Source of the DNA: an uncultured Dorea sp. | GTDB taxonomy: Bacteria; Bacillota; Clostridia; Lachnospirales; Lachnospiraceae | Assembly (NCBI GenBank): GCA_948602995.1 | Contig: CAPEBR010000053.1 | Coordinates: 1 to 28,243, forward strand | Length of the DNA stretch: 28,243 nucleotides | Direction: 5' to 3' | Translations under genes and position numbers: made by a program | In this document: positions 9,577-17,814 of the stretch, piece after piece | Layout of the letters: each line of letters starts with the position of its first letter | Position numbering within the stretch: position 1 is the stretch's first letter | Notes under the pieces: generated by a model | The model's input: only the letters and a program-made list of their open reading frames with translations | Database searches by the model: none | Told to the model about the DNA's origin: nothing

Positions 9577-9614
9577 TTTGGGACGGGGTATTTTTAAAAT
9601 TGCCCCGTCCCAAA
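9577..9614. repeat. GGGACGGGG palindrome, copy 1
   Basis: The arms TTTGGGACGGGG and CCCCGTCCCAAA flank an AT core (TATTTTTAAAATTG) with one or two mismatches. It lies 6 bp from copy 2, in the same style as the copies at 23651 and 27952. It resembles REP-type extragenic palindromes; no transposase is in the window. Confidence 0.85.
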
Positions 9615-9620
9615 TTGAAG

Positions 9621-9656
9621 TGGGGACGGGGTATTTTTAAAAATACCCCGTCCCCA
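9621..9656. repeat. GGGGACGGGG palindrome, copy 2 (overlaps the end of the lipoprotein gene)
   Basis: A perfect 36-bp palindrome: two 18-nt arms with no spacer, TGGGGACGGGG outside and TATTTTTAAAAATA in the centre. Its right half encodes the last residues MGTGYF and the TAA stop of the gene ending at 9637. The GC stem could also act as a bidirectional transcript end. Confidence 0.9.
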
Positions 9657-10335
9657 TCTTCTGCCGTATATATTGTTCAAGCAAATATGTCTTATATGCC
9701 AGCCCATAAGTTTCCCTTAGTGTCTTCCCTTCCTGTGCATTTAGCCCCTGCTCCAGGCAGTACCGCTCCAACTGTTCATCTGTATATTTTAATTCCTTCT
9801 CCTCCATCGCACGAATCAGCTCCCGCGTCAGATTACTCAGATAATAGCTCATATAAGTACTCATACTGTACTCTTTATTCCCATATATTACTTCCCCTCG
9901 TTCCACGGCATCGGAGCGTCTCTGGTTTTCTTTTTCCATGTCTCTCTTGATGTCCTGAAAGGAGACGCTGTCCGCCAGTCCCTTTTCTTTTGCCAGAAGC
10001 AGCAGGGTATATTCATATATACACTGATCCTTTGCCGCTTCCTCTAATTTTTCTGAAACTGTCATACCGTCCTCTGTTATCTTCTCCCAAAAGGCATCGT
10101 CAATAGTTTCCTGCCCCTCCTGGAACCGGCTGATTATATTGCTGCGGTTTTCGACCATATAATATTCAAACTGCTGTTGTCCTACCTTATAATCCTTGAT
10201 CTTAAAAATTACTTTCTCTGTTTTATCTTCTTCCCTATTCCGGCATGCTGCCAGAATCATGCTGGCACTTATCATAATGCTTATCATGCAGATGATAGAT
10301 AAAACTGCAAAATTCCTTCTCTTCCTAATCGTCAT
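9637..10335 (-). CDS. Small lipoprotein, SurA-N-like (possible foldase/chaperone without a rotamase domain)
   Basis: I place the start at the ATG at 10335 (232 residues) because it is followed directly by a lipoprotein signal peptide (MTIRKRR, hydrophobic core, LAAC with Cys31). Three further in-frame ATGs upstream (10350, 10365, 10380) belong to a tandem repeat. After the cysteine the sequence VIFKIKDYKVGQQQFEYYM and the long helices resemble the N-terminal chaperone part of SurA/PrsA-type proteins. No PPIase domain follows; the protein ends RQKMGTGYF, with the last residues encoded by a palindromic repeat. It sits between two genes for secreted carbohydrate proteins, so helping a surface protein fold is a reasonable guess. 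Family assignment is tentative. Confidence 0.75.
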   Translation of the reverse strand: MTIRKRRNFAVLSIICMISIMISASMILAACRNREEDKTEKVIFKIKDYKVGQQQFEYYMVENRSNIISRFQEGQETIDDAFWEKITEDGMTVSEKLEEAAKDQCIYEYTLLLLAKEKGLADSVSFQDIKRDMEKENQRRSDAVERGEVIYGNKEYSMSTYMSYYLSNLTRELIRAMEEKELKYTDEQLERYCLEQGLNAQEGKTLRETYGLAYKTYLLEQYIRQKMGTGYF

Positions 10336-10386
10336 AACTTCCTCCATCATAGCTTCCGCTATCATAACCTCCGCCATCATAACCTC
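10333..10386 (-). repeat. 15-bp tandem repeat carrying repeated Shine-Dalgarno/ATG units
   Basis: Reading the - strand, GAGGTTATGATGGC-like units recur every 15 nt, placing in-frame ATGs at 10380, 10365, 10350 and 10335. Each is preceded by GAGGTT, GGAGGTT, GGAAGCT or GGAGGAAGTT. If translated, they add MMAEV, MIAEA and MMEEV before the signal peptide. The last unit has the ribosome site closest to consensus (GGAGG). Confidence 0.85.
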
Positions 10387-10421
10387 TTTGGCGTCTCCAC
10401 ATAAGCCCTGCTGCTGTAAAC

Positions 10422-10449
10422 AAAAACCGGGCTCCGTAACGGAGCCCGG
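10422..10449 (-). terminator. Intrinsic terminator after the beta-helix gene
   Basis: On the - strand CCGGGCTCCG, loop TTA and CGGAGCCCGG form a perfect 10-bp GC-rich stem, followed at once by TTTTTG. It lies 8 bp beyond the stop of the beta-helix gene, so the small lipoprotein gene beyond it depends on read-through or an unseen promoter. Confidence 0.92.
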
Positions 10450-10457
10450 ATACCATT

Positions 10458-13400
10458 CTACTTCACAATCTTCGCCTTGGATGAAAGCCCCTTCTTTTTC
10501 AGCAGGTTCTTGTAGGATGCTAATTTTTTAGCCGGAACCTTTACCTTAAGCTTTTTGTAATTACTGCTTCCGGCTTTGGTAAATGCCTTGCTTCCAACGC
10601 TCTTTGTTGTCAGAAGCTTTGATTTAATTGTCAGCCCTGTCAGCTTTTTACATCCATAAAATGCTTTGCTTCCGATCTTCTTAACCTTTGCAGGAATCAC
10701 AACTTTTGTCAGCGCCGTACAGCCCTGGAAGGCTCCGGATCCAATCTCTGTTATGCTGCCTGCAATTGCAACCTTCTTCACTTTCTTATTATTTTTGAAA
10801 GCATTCTTTGACACAGAGGTCACCTTGTAAGTGATTCCGTTGATCTTTACCTTTGAGGGTATAGTTGCAGAGGTTGCTTTTTTATTCGTCGTTCCTGCAT
10901 ATGCCACTGTCTTTCCCTTAGATGTTACCCTGTAGCTTCCCTTTGTCTTCTGATCTATAAGCTTTGTGCCTGCCGCCGGCTCTTTTGGAGCCTGTGTACC
11001 TGTATCTCCCGGCTTCTCCCCCGGTTTTTCATCTGGCTTCTTATCATCAGAAGGCGGGGTGGTCAGCTTATCAATCGCCTTTTGCAATGCATTGACTGCC
11101 TCGGTCACCTGAGCCTCATTCTCTGCTTTTTCGAACTGTGCTTTTGCTACGGCAATTGCTTCCTGGAGTGCAGCAAAATCAGCTTCTGCATAGGTTCCCT
11201 TTTCAATATACTTTGCTTCTGCAATCTTCTGACTCAGAGCAGATTTGTCCAGGCCGCTGTAATCTCTTTCATATACCCTGAATTCTGAAAAGCCCGGCCA
11301 GTAATCATATCCTGGGAACTTAGTCAGTGTAACGCGCAGATAGCGGTAAAGGCTTCCTGGTTCGAATGTTCCGCTCTGCACTCTGCTGCCGTCTGAATTA
11401 TCGGCCGCATCATACAGAAGCGCCTCGTCAAAGTCCTCCTTTGCACTATTTTTTCCGTCAATCTGGTATCCCCATGCTCCCTCTGTCTCATCCTGCTCAA
11501 ATACAAGTTCAAAATCAGACAGATCATAATCCTTTCCAAGGTCAACAATCCAGTATTCATTCAGATCCTCGCCTGCATGAATCCACATGGTTCCTTCATC
11601 GCCGTCATTTCCCCAGTCTCCCGGGTTCTGGTCATATCCACTGGTCTCTGTCGGTTTATTAAGCGCCAGGTTCTGTCTTTCATACTCTGCATCTTCCAGA
11701 ATCAAATCATCAAAATACACACTCTCGCTTCCAGACATACCCTGTACGGAAAATTCCACTTCATCTGCCGCTGAAGAAAATCCTGTATCAAAGCTTGTCC
11801 CTGCTGATGTAACACAGTAGGATTTGTTGTAGCCGCCTGCGCTTACCGTAACCCACGCAATGTCCTTGCAGCTTGCAGTAAAGCTCTTTAATGCTTTTCC
11901 CTCCGGAAGGCCGATCATGCCAGTATCTGTCTCATTAGACAAATACGCCGCCTTATTTCCATTCTGCTCCTTCGTATACCATCCCTCGCCGAATTCACAC
12001 TCTGCATAGCTTCCTCTAAGCTCCGCCGCCTCTGCCGGACGATCCTCAAAGTCAATCACTCCTGCTGCCTGGGAAACTTCTGCACCGCTGTTGTCACAGC
12101 CTACATTCGGCGTCCCTGTCATGGATACTGGATTTCCCCAGTAGTCTCTTCCGCCGTTGCCTGGAATCACAGTTCCCGCTTTCCGGCATTTGGAATCTGC
12201 GGTTAACTGGTATCCGTCTACACTGTCAATCCCAGTACCGCCGCTTCCGATATTCTTAAGATCTGCCTCTGTAATGGTTAGCGCCTTTTCATCATCATCT
12301 CTCAGGATCTTGCTGTCCGTTCCTCCGTAAGCATTGTTCTCTGCCGTTCCCATCAGGTTCTTATCCCATCCCTTTGACTGGGCGTTGCTGTAAATGATGT
12401 TATTGGTAAATCTAAAGTTTTCCGCATTGACAGGATAGCCGTCCCAGTTATTCGTAATAAAGCTGTTATACCCTTCTCCCAGATAAAAATCATTATTGTA
12501 AACATACAGCTTATTCTTCGGATCGCTGGACCAGCCCCCAAGCGTAACAACCGCTCCGCCGCCGTAGCTGTTTGTCCCGTATCCGTCATTCTGGCTGATA
12601 TTATAGCGGATGTGGGTCGTATAAGGCGTCCCCAGGGCACACTCAAAATACGCTCCTGATGGATTGTCATGGGTATAATTATACTGAATATAATTTAATT
12701 TCGCATTCACATCTGCGTCAAATGCCTGAGAATCCTCTTTGGATTCTGACGCCCCGGATCCATATACCTCATTGAACTGAGCCACTGTGTGCTCGCCGTT
12801 TTCCCACCAGATGGGCACATTCCCGTTAGGCCCGCTGTTGCAGCCATTGCAGGTGTTGTATTCAATCACTGCGTTTTTATATGCAGACGGGCAGATTGCA
12901 GCATTTCCAACATCCTCACAGTAATTATTCCTGATTATAATGTTGGTACTGTCATATCTTTGTCCAGGATATTCAGCGTCCGGAATTCCCGTCTCATGCT
13001 CAAATCTGCTGCTTCCCCATGTAGACAGTAAGTTTATTCCATAATGATTGATCCTGGGGCCTACAATATTATCCTCTATCACAATGTCATTCCAGTTTGT
13101 AGGAACCTGATTGCCGCGTATCACATAGATGATGCCCCCTCTGGCGATTCCCGCCTGCTGTCCGACTGGATGGGATACTACATCATGGACATACAGATTC
13201 CGGCAGTACATATGCTCTAATGTCCCGGCGTCCCTGCCCATAATCAGAACGCCATACTTTTTAATATGGTCGTCCGGGTTCTCTCCCGGTATTCTGTTTG
13301 TAATTTCCAGAGACGTAATCTCCCAGTACTGCTGGTTATAGAAGAACACCGCTGCATTGAAGATCTTGTTCTCCAGATCATCCCCTTCATCTGTGCACCA

Positions 13401-13760
13401 GTTATTTCCCTGGATCAGCGGGCGCGCCTCTCCATCGCCGTAATCCCCGATGATAATGGGATTTCCCTTTGTTCCTGAACCCTTAGGGCTTAACTGGCCT
13501 GTCCACACATCGCCCTTCTGGAACAGAAGCCTGTCGCCGGGCTGGAATTCAAAGCCATTTACCTTCTCCAGCGACGCCCATGCCTGGTCCGGAGCGGTTC
13601 CGGTATTATCATCGCTTCCGCCGTCACTGTCAACATAATAGGTTGTCCCTGCGCCTTCCTCTGCCACAGCCTCCACCTCATAGAGAGGGAGACAGCTCAC
13701 CAGCAGGAACAGGCTTAAGCAGATACTTAGCACTCTTACTCTCATTTTCATCTTCATCAT
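10458..13760 (-). CDS. Secreted right-handed parallel beta-helix protein with discoidin, FIVAR and BspA-type LRR domains
   Basis: The start at 13760 is chosen over longer options because AGAGGAG lies 5 nt upstream and a signal peptide follows; this gives 1100 residues. The hydrophobic segment contains LVSC, so lipidation is possible, though VEA at its end also suits signal peptidase I. Residues about 35-560 start with YYVDSDGGSDDNTGT, GDRLLFQKGDVW and G-rich turns, typical of pectate-lyase-like beta-helix proteins, with many NN-type ladder residues. A galactose-binding-like module (about 568-694), an F5/8C module starting NLALNKPTETSG (about 698-831), a FIVAR unit (833-904), a Pro/Lys/Asp linker and BspA-type LRR_5 repeats (about 935-1100) follow. 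No LPXTG motif. Probably a polysaccharide lyase, hydrolase or epimerase that also binds the substrate. Last gene of the importer/GH65 operon, before a terminator. Confidence 0.93.
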   Translation of the reverse strand: MMKMKMRVRVLSICLSLFLLVSCLPLYEVEAVAEEGAGTTYYVDSDGGSDDNTGTAPDQAWASLEKVNGFEFQPGDRLLFQKGDVWTGQLSPKGSGTKGNPIIIGDYGDGEARPLIQGNNWCTDEGDDLENKIFNAAVFFYNQQYWEITSLEITNRIPGENPDDHIKKYGVLIMGRDAGTLEHMYCRNLYVHDVVSHPVGQQAGIARGGIIYVIRGNQVPTNWNDIVIEDNIVGPRINHYGINLLSTWGSSRFEHETGIPDAEYPGQRYDSTNIIIRNNYCEDVGNAAICPSAYKNAVIEYNTCNGCNSGPNGNVPIWWENGEHTVAQFNEVYGSGASESKEDSQAFDADVNAKLNYIQYNYTHDNPSGAYFECALGTPYTTHIRYNISQNDGYGTNSYGGGAVVTLGGWSSDPKNKLYVYNNDFYLGEGYNSFITNNWDGYPVNAENFRFTNNIIYSNAQSKGWDKNLMGTAENNAYGGTDSKILRDDDEKALTITEADLKNIGSGGTGIDSVDGYQLTADSKCRKAGTVIPGNGGRDYWGNPVSMTGTPNVGCDNSGAEVSQAAGVIDFEDRPAEAAELRGSYAECEFGEGWYTKEQNGNKAAYLSNETDTGMIGLPEGKALKSFTASCKDIAWVTVSAGGYNKSYCVTSAGTSFDTGFSSAADEVEFSVQGMSGSESVYFDDLILEDAEYERQNLALNKPTETSGYDQNPGDWGNDGDEGTMWIHAGEDLNEYWIVDLGKDYDLSDFELVFEQDETEGAWGYQIDGKNSAKEDFDEALLYDAADNSDGSRVQSGTFEPGSLYRYLRVTLTKFPGYDYWPGFSEFRVYERDYSGLDKSALSQKIAEAKYIEKGTYAEADFAALQEAIAVAKAQFEKAENEAQVTEAVNALQKAIDKLTTPPSDDKKPDEKPGEKPGDTGTQAPKEPAAGTKLIDQKTKGSYRVTSKGKTVAYAGTTNKKATSATIPSKVKINGITYKVTSVSKNAFKNNKKVKKVAIAGSITEIGSGAFQGCTALTKVVIPAKVKKIGSKAFYGCKKLTGLTIKSKLLTTKSVGSKAFTKAGSSNYKKLKVKVPAKKLASYKNLLKKKGLSSKAKIVK

Positions 13761-13770
13761 ATTACTCCTC

Positions 13771-14640
13771 TTACATTTCATTTTGTGCTGCCAGAAAATC
13801 AAGAAAGCGATTCACGCCGCCTCCTATTGTTCTTACGCCCTCTGGCCTTTTTCCTCTGACCTCTGACACGTCAAAAAAGTCTCCGGCAGAGGTCTGTTCC
13901 GTATACATAAAGCTATCGCTTCCAAAAATATCTTCCTCTATTCCCACATATTCATCTCCCCAGAAAGCACATTCCCCAGCCTCTATAGAACATTCTTCCC
14001 GCATTTTCCCAAGAATTGCCTCTACATTATCACTCTTACTGGAGATCCCCACCTCCAGATATTTGGCGTCACATGTGGGAATCACCTCCAGGTAATGGCT
14101 GCGCCCTATTCGCACTGCCATCTCCATCAGACCCGAAAGTCCTTCCTTCATGCCGTGCTCCTTCATCTTTTCCCTGAGCAGATCCAGCTCATTTTCCTGC
14201 ATAAACAGATTATCCCCGCGTCTGTTTTCTGTCATCAGATCAATCTTGCAGTAATTCGGCCTGCTGAACACAATGTCTGTGTCAAAGTCATATTTCTCCT
14301 TTAATTCTGCGTGAATCTCAAAACAGATTCTATGGATTGTAAGCAGCCCGGCAACATCCGGGATCCGGTTCTCGAACAGGTATGGTTTTCCCTCATGAAA
14401 CCCGTAATTATATGCACCCCTTCCAAGTCCAAGATACAGATTCCCAAGCTGCTTTTTGCTAAAATACTGTCCGATATGTCCGCCTGCAATATTTTCTATA
14501 GTGGTTCCGCTGATGATCGCAAGCTTCACCCCATTTTCAAGAAGAGGCTGCATGACCGGCACAACATCATCTACCGGGGCTGTTCTGGATAAAACGGCTG
14601 TGCCGTCCCAGTCAAAAAAGACTGCCTTATATTTTTTCAA
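13771..14640 (-). CDS. HAD-superfamily sugar-phosphate phosphatase (C2-cap, Cof-like)
   Basis: The best start is the TTG at 14640: GGGGGA lies 7 nt upstream and the conserved core begins straight after. It overlaps the 3' end of the GH65 gene by 14 nt in another frame; a longer ATG start at 14721 would place unlikely basic residues before the fold. With the TTG start (289 residues), motif I is FFDWDGT with Asp10 and Asp12, motif II is SGTT at Ser44, the motif III lysine lies in SSKSDNV (about Lys202), and motif IV is WGDE with Asp229. The large insert between motifs II and III is a C2-type cap, as in Cof-like sugar phosphatases, unlike the C1-capped beta-phosphoglucomutase that often accompanies GH65 phosphorylases. 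It may dephosphorylate the sugar phosphate made by GH65 or a toxic by-product. Substrate unknown. Confidence 0.88.
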   Translation of the reverse strand: MKKYKAVFFDWDGTAVLSRTAPVDDVVPVMQPLLENGVKLAIISGTTIENIAGGHIGQYFSKKQLGNLYLGLGRGAYNYGFHEGKPYLFENRIPDVAGLLTIHRICFEIHAELKEKYDFDTDIVFSRPNYCKIDLMTENRRGDNLFMQENELDLLREKMKEHGMKEGLSGLMEMAVRIGRSHYLEVIPTCDAKYLEVGISSKSDNVEAILGKMREECSIEAGECAFWGDEYVGIEEDIFGSDSFMYTEQTSAGDFFDVSEVRGKRPEGVRTIGGGVNRFLDFLAAQNEM

Positions 14641-16978
14641 TATATCTTCCCCCTTTCTCCCGGATGGCAATTTCCTTCTCCCCAATATAGAAGATGACCT
14701 GTTCTCCCTCCTCCAGGACAAACTCCGCTTCCTGGCGGGATATGGTAAGCTTTAACACTGCGTTCCTGTACCGGATCTTAAAACTGTACCATTCCCACTC
14801 TTCTGGTATGGAAGGCTTGAATGAAAGGCGTGAATCCTGGCATCGCAGGCCTGCAAAGCCATTTACTACTGCCTGCCATGTCCCTGCCATATTGGCTCCG
14901 TGAATCCCTGCATACAGATTATTGTGGTAGTCATCCAGATCCATCCTTGCTGACTGGGAAAAGTACTGATAGGCTTCCTCGTAATATCCAATCCCACAGG
15001 CAACAATCCCGAAGATGCAGGTAGAAAGAGAGGAGTGATGCAGAGTCACCTCCTGGTAGAAATCATAATTCCGTCTGATTTCCTCCTCGCTAAAATAATT
15101 GCTGTGCAGATACATACCCAGTATCGCATCTGCCTGCTTGGACATTCTGTGTCTCATGATAAACAGCGGATGGTAATTTTCATACAGCCACGCCCTCTTT
15201 TCCTCAGGGATCCGCTCCTCATCCCATGGCTTACGCATCATAAATCCGTCGTCCAGCGGATAGATCTCCCGCTCCTTGTCATAGGGAAAGTACATCCTGT
15301 CAATAATTTCCTTCCACAGCTTTGTCTCTTCCTGCGAAAAATCCAGGCGTTGTTTTAGCTTTTCGAGAGAATCCCTGTCATGTTCCCCAAGATACTCCAC
15401 CGCTCCCAGCGCTGCTTTCAGATTCTCTCTTGCCATCAGGTTGGTATAAAAATTATTATCTACCAGTACATTGTATTCGTCAGGTCCTGTCACGCTGCAA
15501 ATGCAATATTTCCCGTCCCTGCACGCTGCAAAGCTCCCTACATCTGCCCAGACCCGTGCTGTTTCAATGAAAAGCTCCGCCCCCTTCTCCCTCAGATATT
15601 CTATGTCTCCTGTAACCTGGAGATACAGGGCAAGGGCATATGCAATATCTGCATTGATGTGGTACTGTGCTGTTCCAAGGGGATAATAGGTGGAGGCCTC
15701 CTCCCCGTTAATGGTTCTCCAGGGAAACAGGGCGCCCTTTTGATGTCCCAGGATCCTCGCCCTTTCTCGTGCCTTTTCCAGGGTTTTGTACCGGTAATCA
15801 AGAAGTTTTTTCGCAACCTCTGGTTCTGTATAGATGAATACCGGAAGCATATACATCTCGGTATCCCAGAAATAATGTCCTTCATAGCCTTCTCCGGACA
15901 GCCCTTTTGCTCCCATTCCAGTCTTCCCGTCTCTGCCTGCTGACTGCAGAATGTGAAACAGATTAAATCTGAGCCCCTGTTGCAGAAGTTCACTGTCCTT
16001 TCCCTGAATCCGGATATCAGCAGTTCCCCAGAAATGCTGCATATAACTTCTCTGGCTCTCCTTAAGCCCCTGGAATGTTCTCTTATGTGCCAGGCCCAGA
16101 GTATCATATACAAACTCCTTAAGCTCCTCTGGCTTTTTGTCCAGGTCTGTGGCATAGCAGAGCATCTTTTCCAGTATAACCGGCTTTCCTTTCATTCCCT
16201 GCACTGTCAGCACCAATTCCGCATCCAGCTCTCCTGTCCGGACCGTATGGCGAAGAGCGCCTGCGCCTCCGTAGATTCTGTGGCTTCCTCCGCACGCCAT
16301 GGTTCGCCTGCTGCCCTTTGTAATCCCCTGATAATAAAAGGTCTGCCGGTCTCCCTCCAGTAAAACCGGACAGAGCCTTCTCCCGAAGGGACCGTAATCT
16401 ACTATGGGGTTCGTCTTTCTTGTATGGTTCTCCACATCCGCCGAAAGCCTTGATACGAATCTGATTTCCCCGGAAAAATTCAAAGGAGTCACCTGGTACT
16501 CAATTGCCATGATATTCTTCATCTCGAAGGAAACCAGCCTTTTTATCTGAATCTCTGCCTTTCTGCCCCCTGGAGATGTATAGACAAGAGATCGTGTAAG
16601 CACCGCACCTTCCATATCCAGGACCCGCTTATATTCTGCTGTCCTTCCCTCCTCCATGGTAAACTGCTCCCCCTCCAGGTACACCTTTGTTTCCTTCATG
16701 TTCGGAAGATTCAGAAGGGACTGGCTAAACTCTGGCGAACCAAAATTCGCTTCTCCATACCGGATTCGTTCACTCTCATAAAATCCATTTACAAAATTCC
16801 CTTCAAGACCAGTCTCCAGATCAAAGGGATACGCTTCCTCGAAGGTTCCTCTTGTGCCAATATATCCGTTGGACAGGGAAAAGGCAGTTTCATTTCTGTA
16901 ATTCTGCTCCTTATCAAAGGACGTTTCTGTAATCGCCCAGGGCTCCACCGGATAGATCACTGGTTTATCTGTTCTCAT
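14627..16978 (-). CDS. GH65 glycoside phosphorylase (alpha-glucoside type)
   Basis: The 783 residues match the full length of GH65 maltose/kojibiose/nigerose/trehalose phosphorylases: N-terminal beta-sandwich (about 1-270), linker, (alpha/alpha)6 barrel (about 330-700) and a small C-terminal beta-sheet. Visible motifs are ETAFSLSNGYIGTRG near residue 30, GHYFWDTE (367-374), TGPDEY with the general acid Glu501, KQAD (614-617) and HHSSLS (647-652). The last two fit the phosphate-binding site, so a phosphorylase is favoured over a hydrolase. It has no signal peptide and acts in the cytoplasm, splitting an alpha-glucoside with phosphate to give beta-glucose 1-phosphate. AAAGGA lies 8 nt before the ATG. 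It starts 14 bp after the permease gene, so it is cotranscribed with the importer. The linkage it cuts cannot be read by eye. Confidence 0.95.
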   Translation of the reverse strand: MRTDKPVIYPVEPWAITETSFDKEQNYRNETAFSLSNGYIGTRGTFEEAYPFDLETGLEGNFVNGFYESERIRYGEANFGSPEFSQSLLNLPNMKETKVYLEGEQFTMEEGRTAEYKRVLDMEGAVLTRSLVYTSPGGRKAEIQIKRLVSFEMKNIMAIEYQVTPLNFSGEIRFVSRLSADVENHTRKTNPIVDYGPFGRRLCPVLLEGDRQTFYYQGITKGSRRTMACGGSHRIYGGAGALRHTVRTGELDAELVLTVQGMKGKPVILEKMLCYATDLDKKPEELKEFVYDTLGLAHKRTFQGLKESQRSYMQHFWGTADIRIQGKDSELLQQGLRFNLFHILQSAGRDGKTGMGAKGLSGEGYEGHYFWDTEMYMLPVFIYTEPEVAKKLLDYRYKTLEKARERARILGHQKGALFPWRTINGEEASTYYPLGTAQYHINADIAYALALYLQVTGDIEYLREKGAELFIETARVWADVGSFAACRDGKYCICSVTGPDEYNVLVDNNFYTNLMARENLKAALGAVEYLGEHDRDSLEKLKQRLDFSQEETKLWKEIIDRMYFPYDKEREIYPLDDGFMMRKPWDEERIPEEKRAWLYENYHPLFIMRHRMSKQADAILGMYLHSNYFSEEEIRRNYDFYQEVTLHHSSLSTCIFGIVACGIGYYEEAYQYFSQSARMDLDDYHNNLYAGIHGANMAGTWQAVVNGFAGLRCQDSRLSFKPSIPEEWEWYSFKIRYRNAVLKLTISRQEAEFVLEEGEQVIFYIGEKEIAIREKGGRYIEKI

Positions 16979-16992
16979 ACTCCTTGTCCTTT

Positions 16993-17814
16993 CTATCCTT
17001 TTACCGCTCCTGCCGTCAGACTTTCCATAACCTGTCTCTGCAGAACGATGAATACCACGATTGTAGGCAGGACTGTCATCACGACTGCCGCGAATAATGC
17101 AGAATAATTATTTGCAAATGTACCCATATAGTAATTCAGGGCGATTGGCACTGTCCTCGCCGTATCCCCGCTGGTTAGCATCAATGCAAAGTAGAATTCA
17201 TTCCACGTATTGATAAACTGCAGCAGTGCAATTGTTACAAGTCCCGGTTTTGCAAGGGGCAGGATAATCCTGAAGAAGGTCTGCAGAAAGGTTGCCCCGT
17301 CTATGTATGCAGACTCCTCTAATGCAGTGGAAATGGTTTTATAATAGCTGACCATGACAAAGAATGACATAGGGATACCCATGGCTGAATATACAATGAT
17401 CAGCCCCAGCTTTGTGTCAAAAATTCCCAGCTTCTGAAAAATCATAAACAGAGGCTGCGAGATCGCCTGTGCCGGAAGCATCAGGGATGCTGATATGAAT
17501 AAGATAATCAGCGTCTTCATCTTAAACTCAAATCTTGACACGATATAGGCGCACATGGCAACCAGCGCCACTGTCACCAGGACACTGCACCCGACAATAA
17601 TAATACTGTTTACAAAGTACTTTGCAATGGGCGCATACTGGAATGCCGCCTTGTAATTATCCATCTGAAAAGAGGACGGCCAGGACAATGCGGAGGAATT
17701 AATCTCCGCATAAGTCTTAAAGGAGCTGATAAATGCCCACACAATCGGCCCAACAGCAATGAATGTGAAAAAAGCCATAAATAGATATTTTAAAATTCTG
17801 GAAGCATTTTTCAT
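16993..17814 (-). CDS. ABC sugar importer permease, MalG-type
   Basis: 273 residues with about six membrane segments and the MalG-like ending ESLTAGAVKG. The cytoplasmic EAA loop that docks on the ATPase lies at about residues 166-190 (EESAYIDGATFLQTFFRIILP). FINTWNEFYFAL after it is typical of this permease class. Its start overlaps the stop of the upstream permease by 4 nt (ATGA), which implies translational coupling. It pairs with the MalF-type protein; no ATPase is encoded here, so a shared MsmX/MsmK-type ATPase is expected elsewhere. Confidence 0.95.
   Translation of the reverse strand: MKNASRILKYLFMAFFTFIAVGPIVWAFISSFKTYAEINSSALSWPSSFQMDNYKAAFQYAPIAKYFVNSIIIVGCSVLVTVALVAMCAYIVSRFEFKMKTLIILFISASLMLPAQAISQPLFMIFQKLGIFDTKLGLIIVYSAMGIPMSFFVMVSYYKTISTALEESAYIDGATFLQTFFRIILPLAKPGLVTIALLQFINTWNEFYFALMLTSGDTARTVPIALNYYMGTFANNYSALFAAVVMTVLPTIVVFIVLQRQVMESLTAGAVKG

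Noticed and set aside
13797..13813. Possible catabolite control (cre) site GAAAGCGATTCAC
   Set aside because: It lies inside the HAD coding region and mismatches the cre consensus at key positions.
15380..15943. 187-codon + strand open frame
   Set aside because: Antisense to the conserved GH65 barrel; no ribosome site or recognisable domain.
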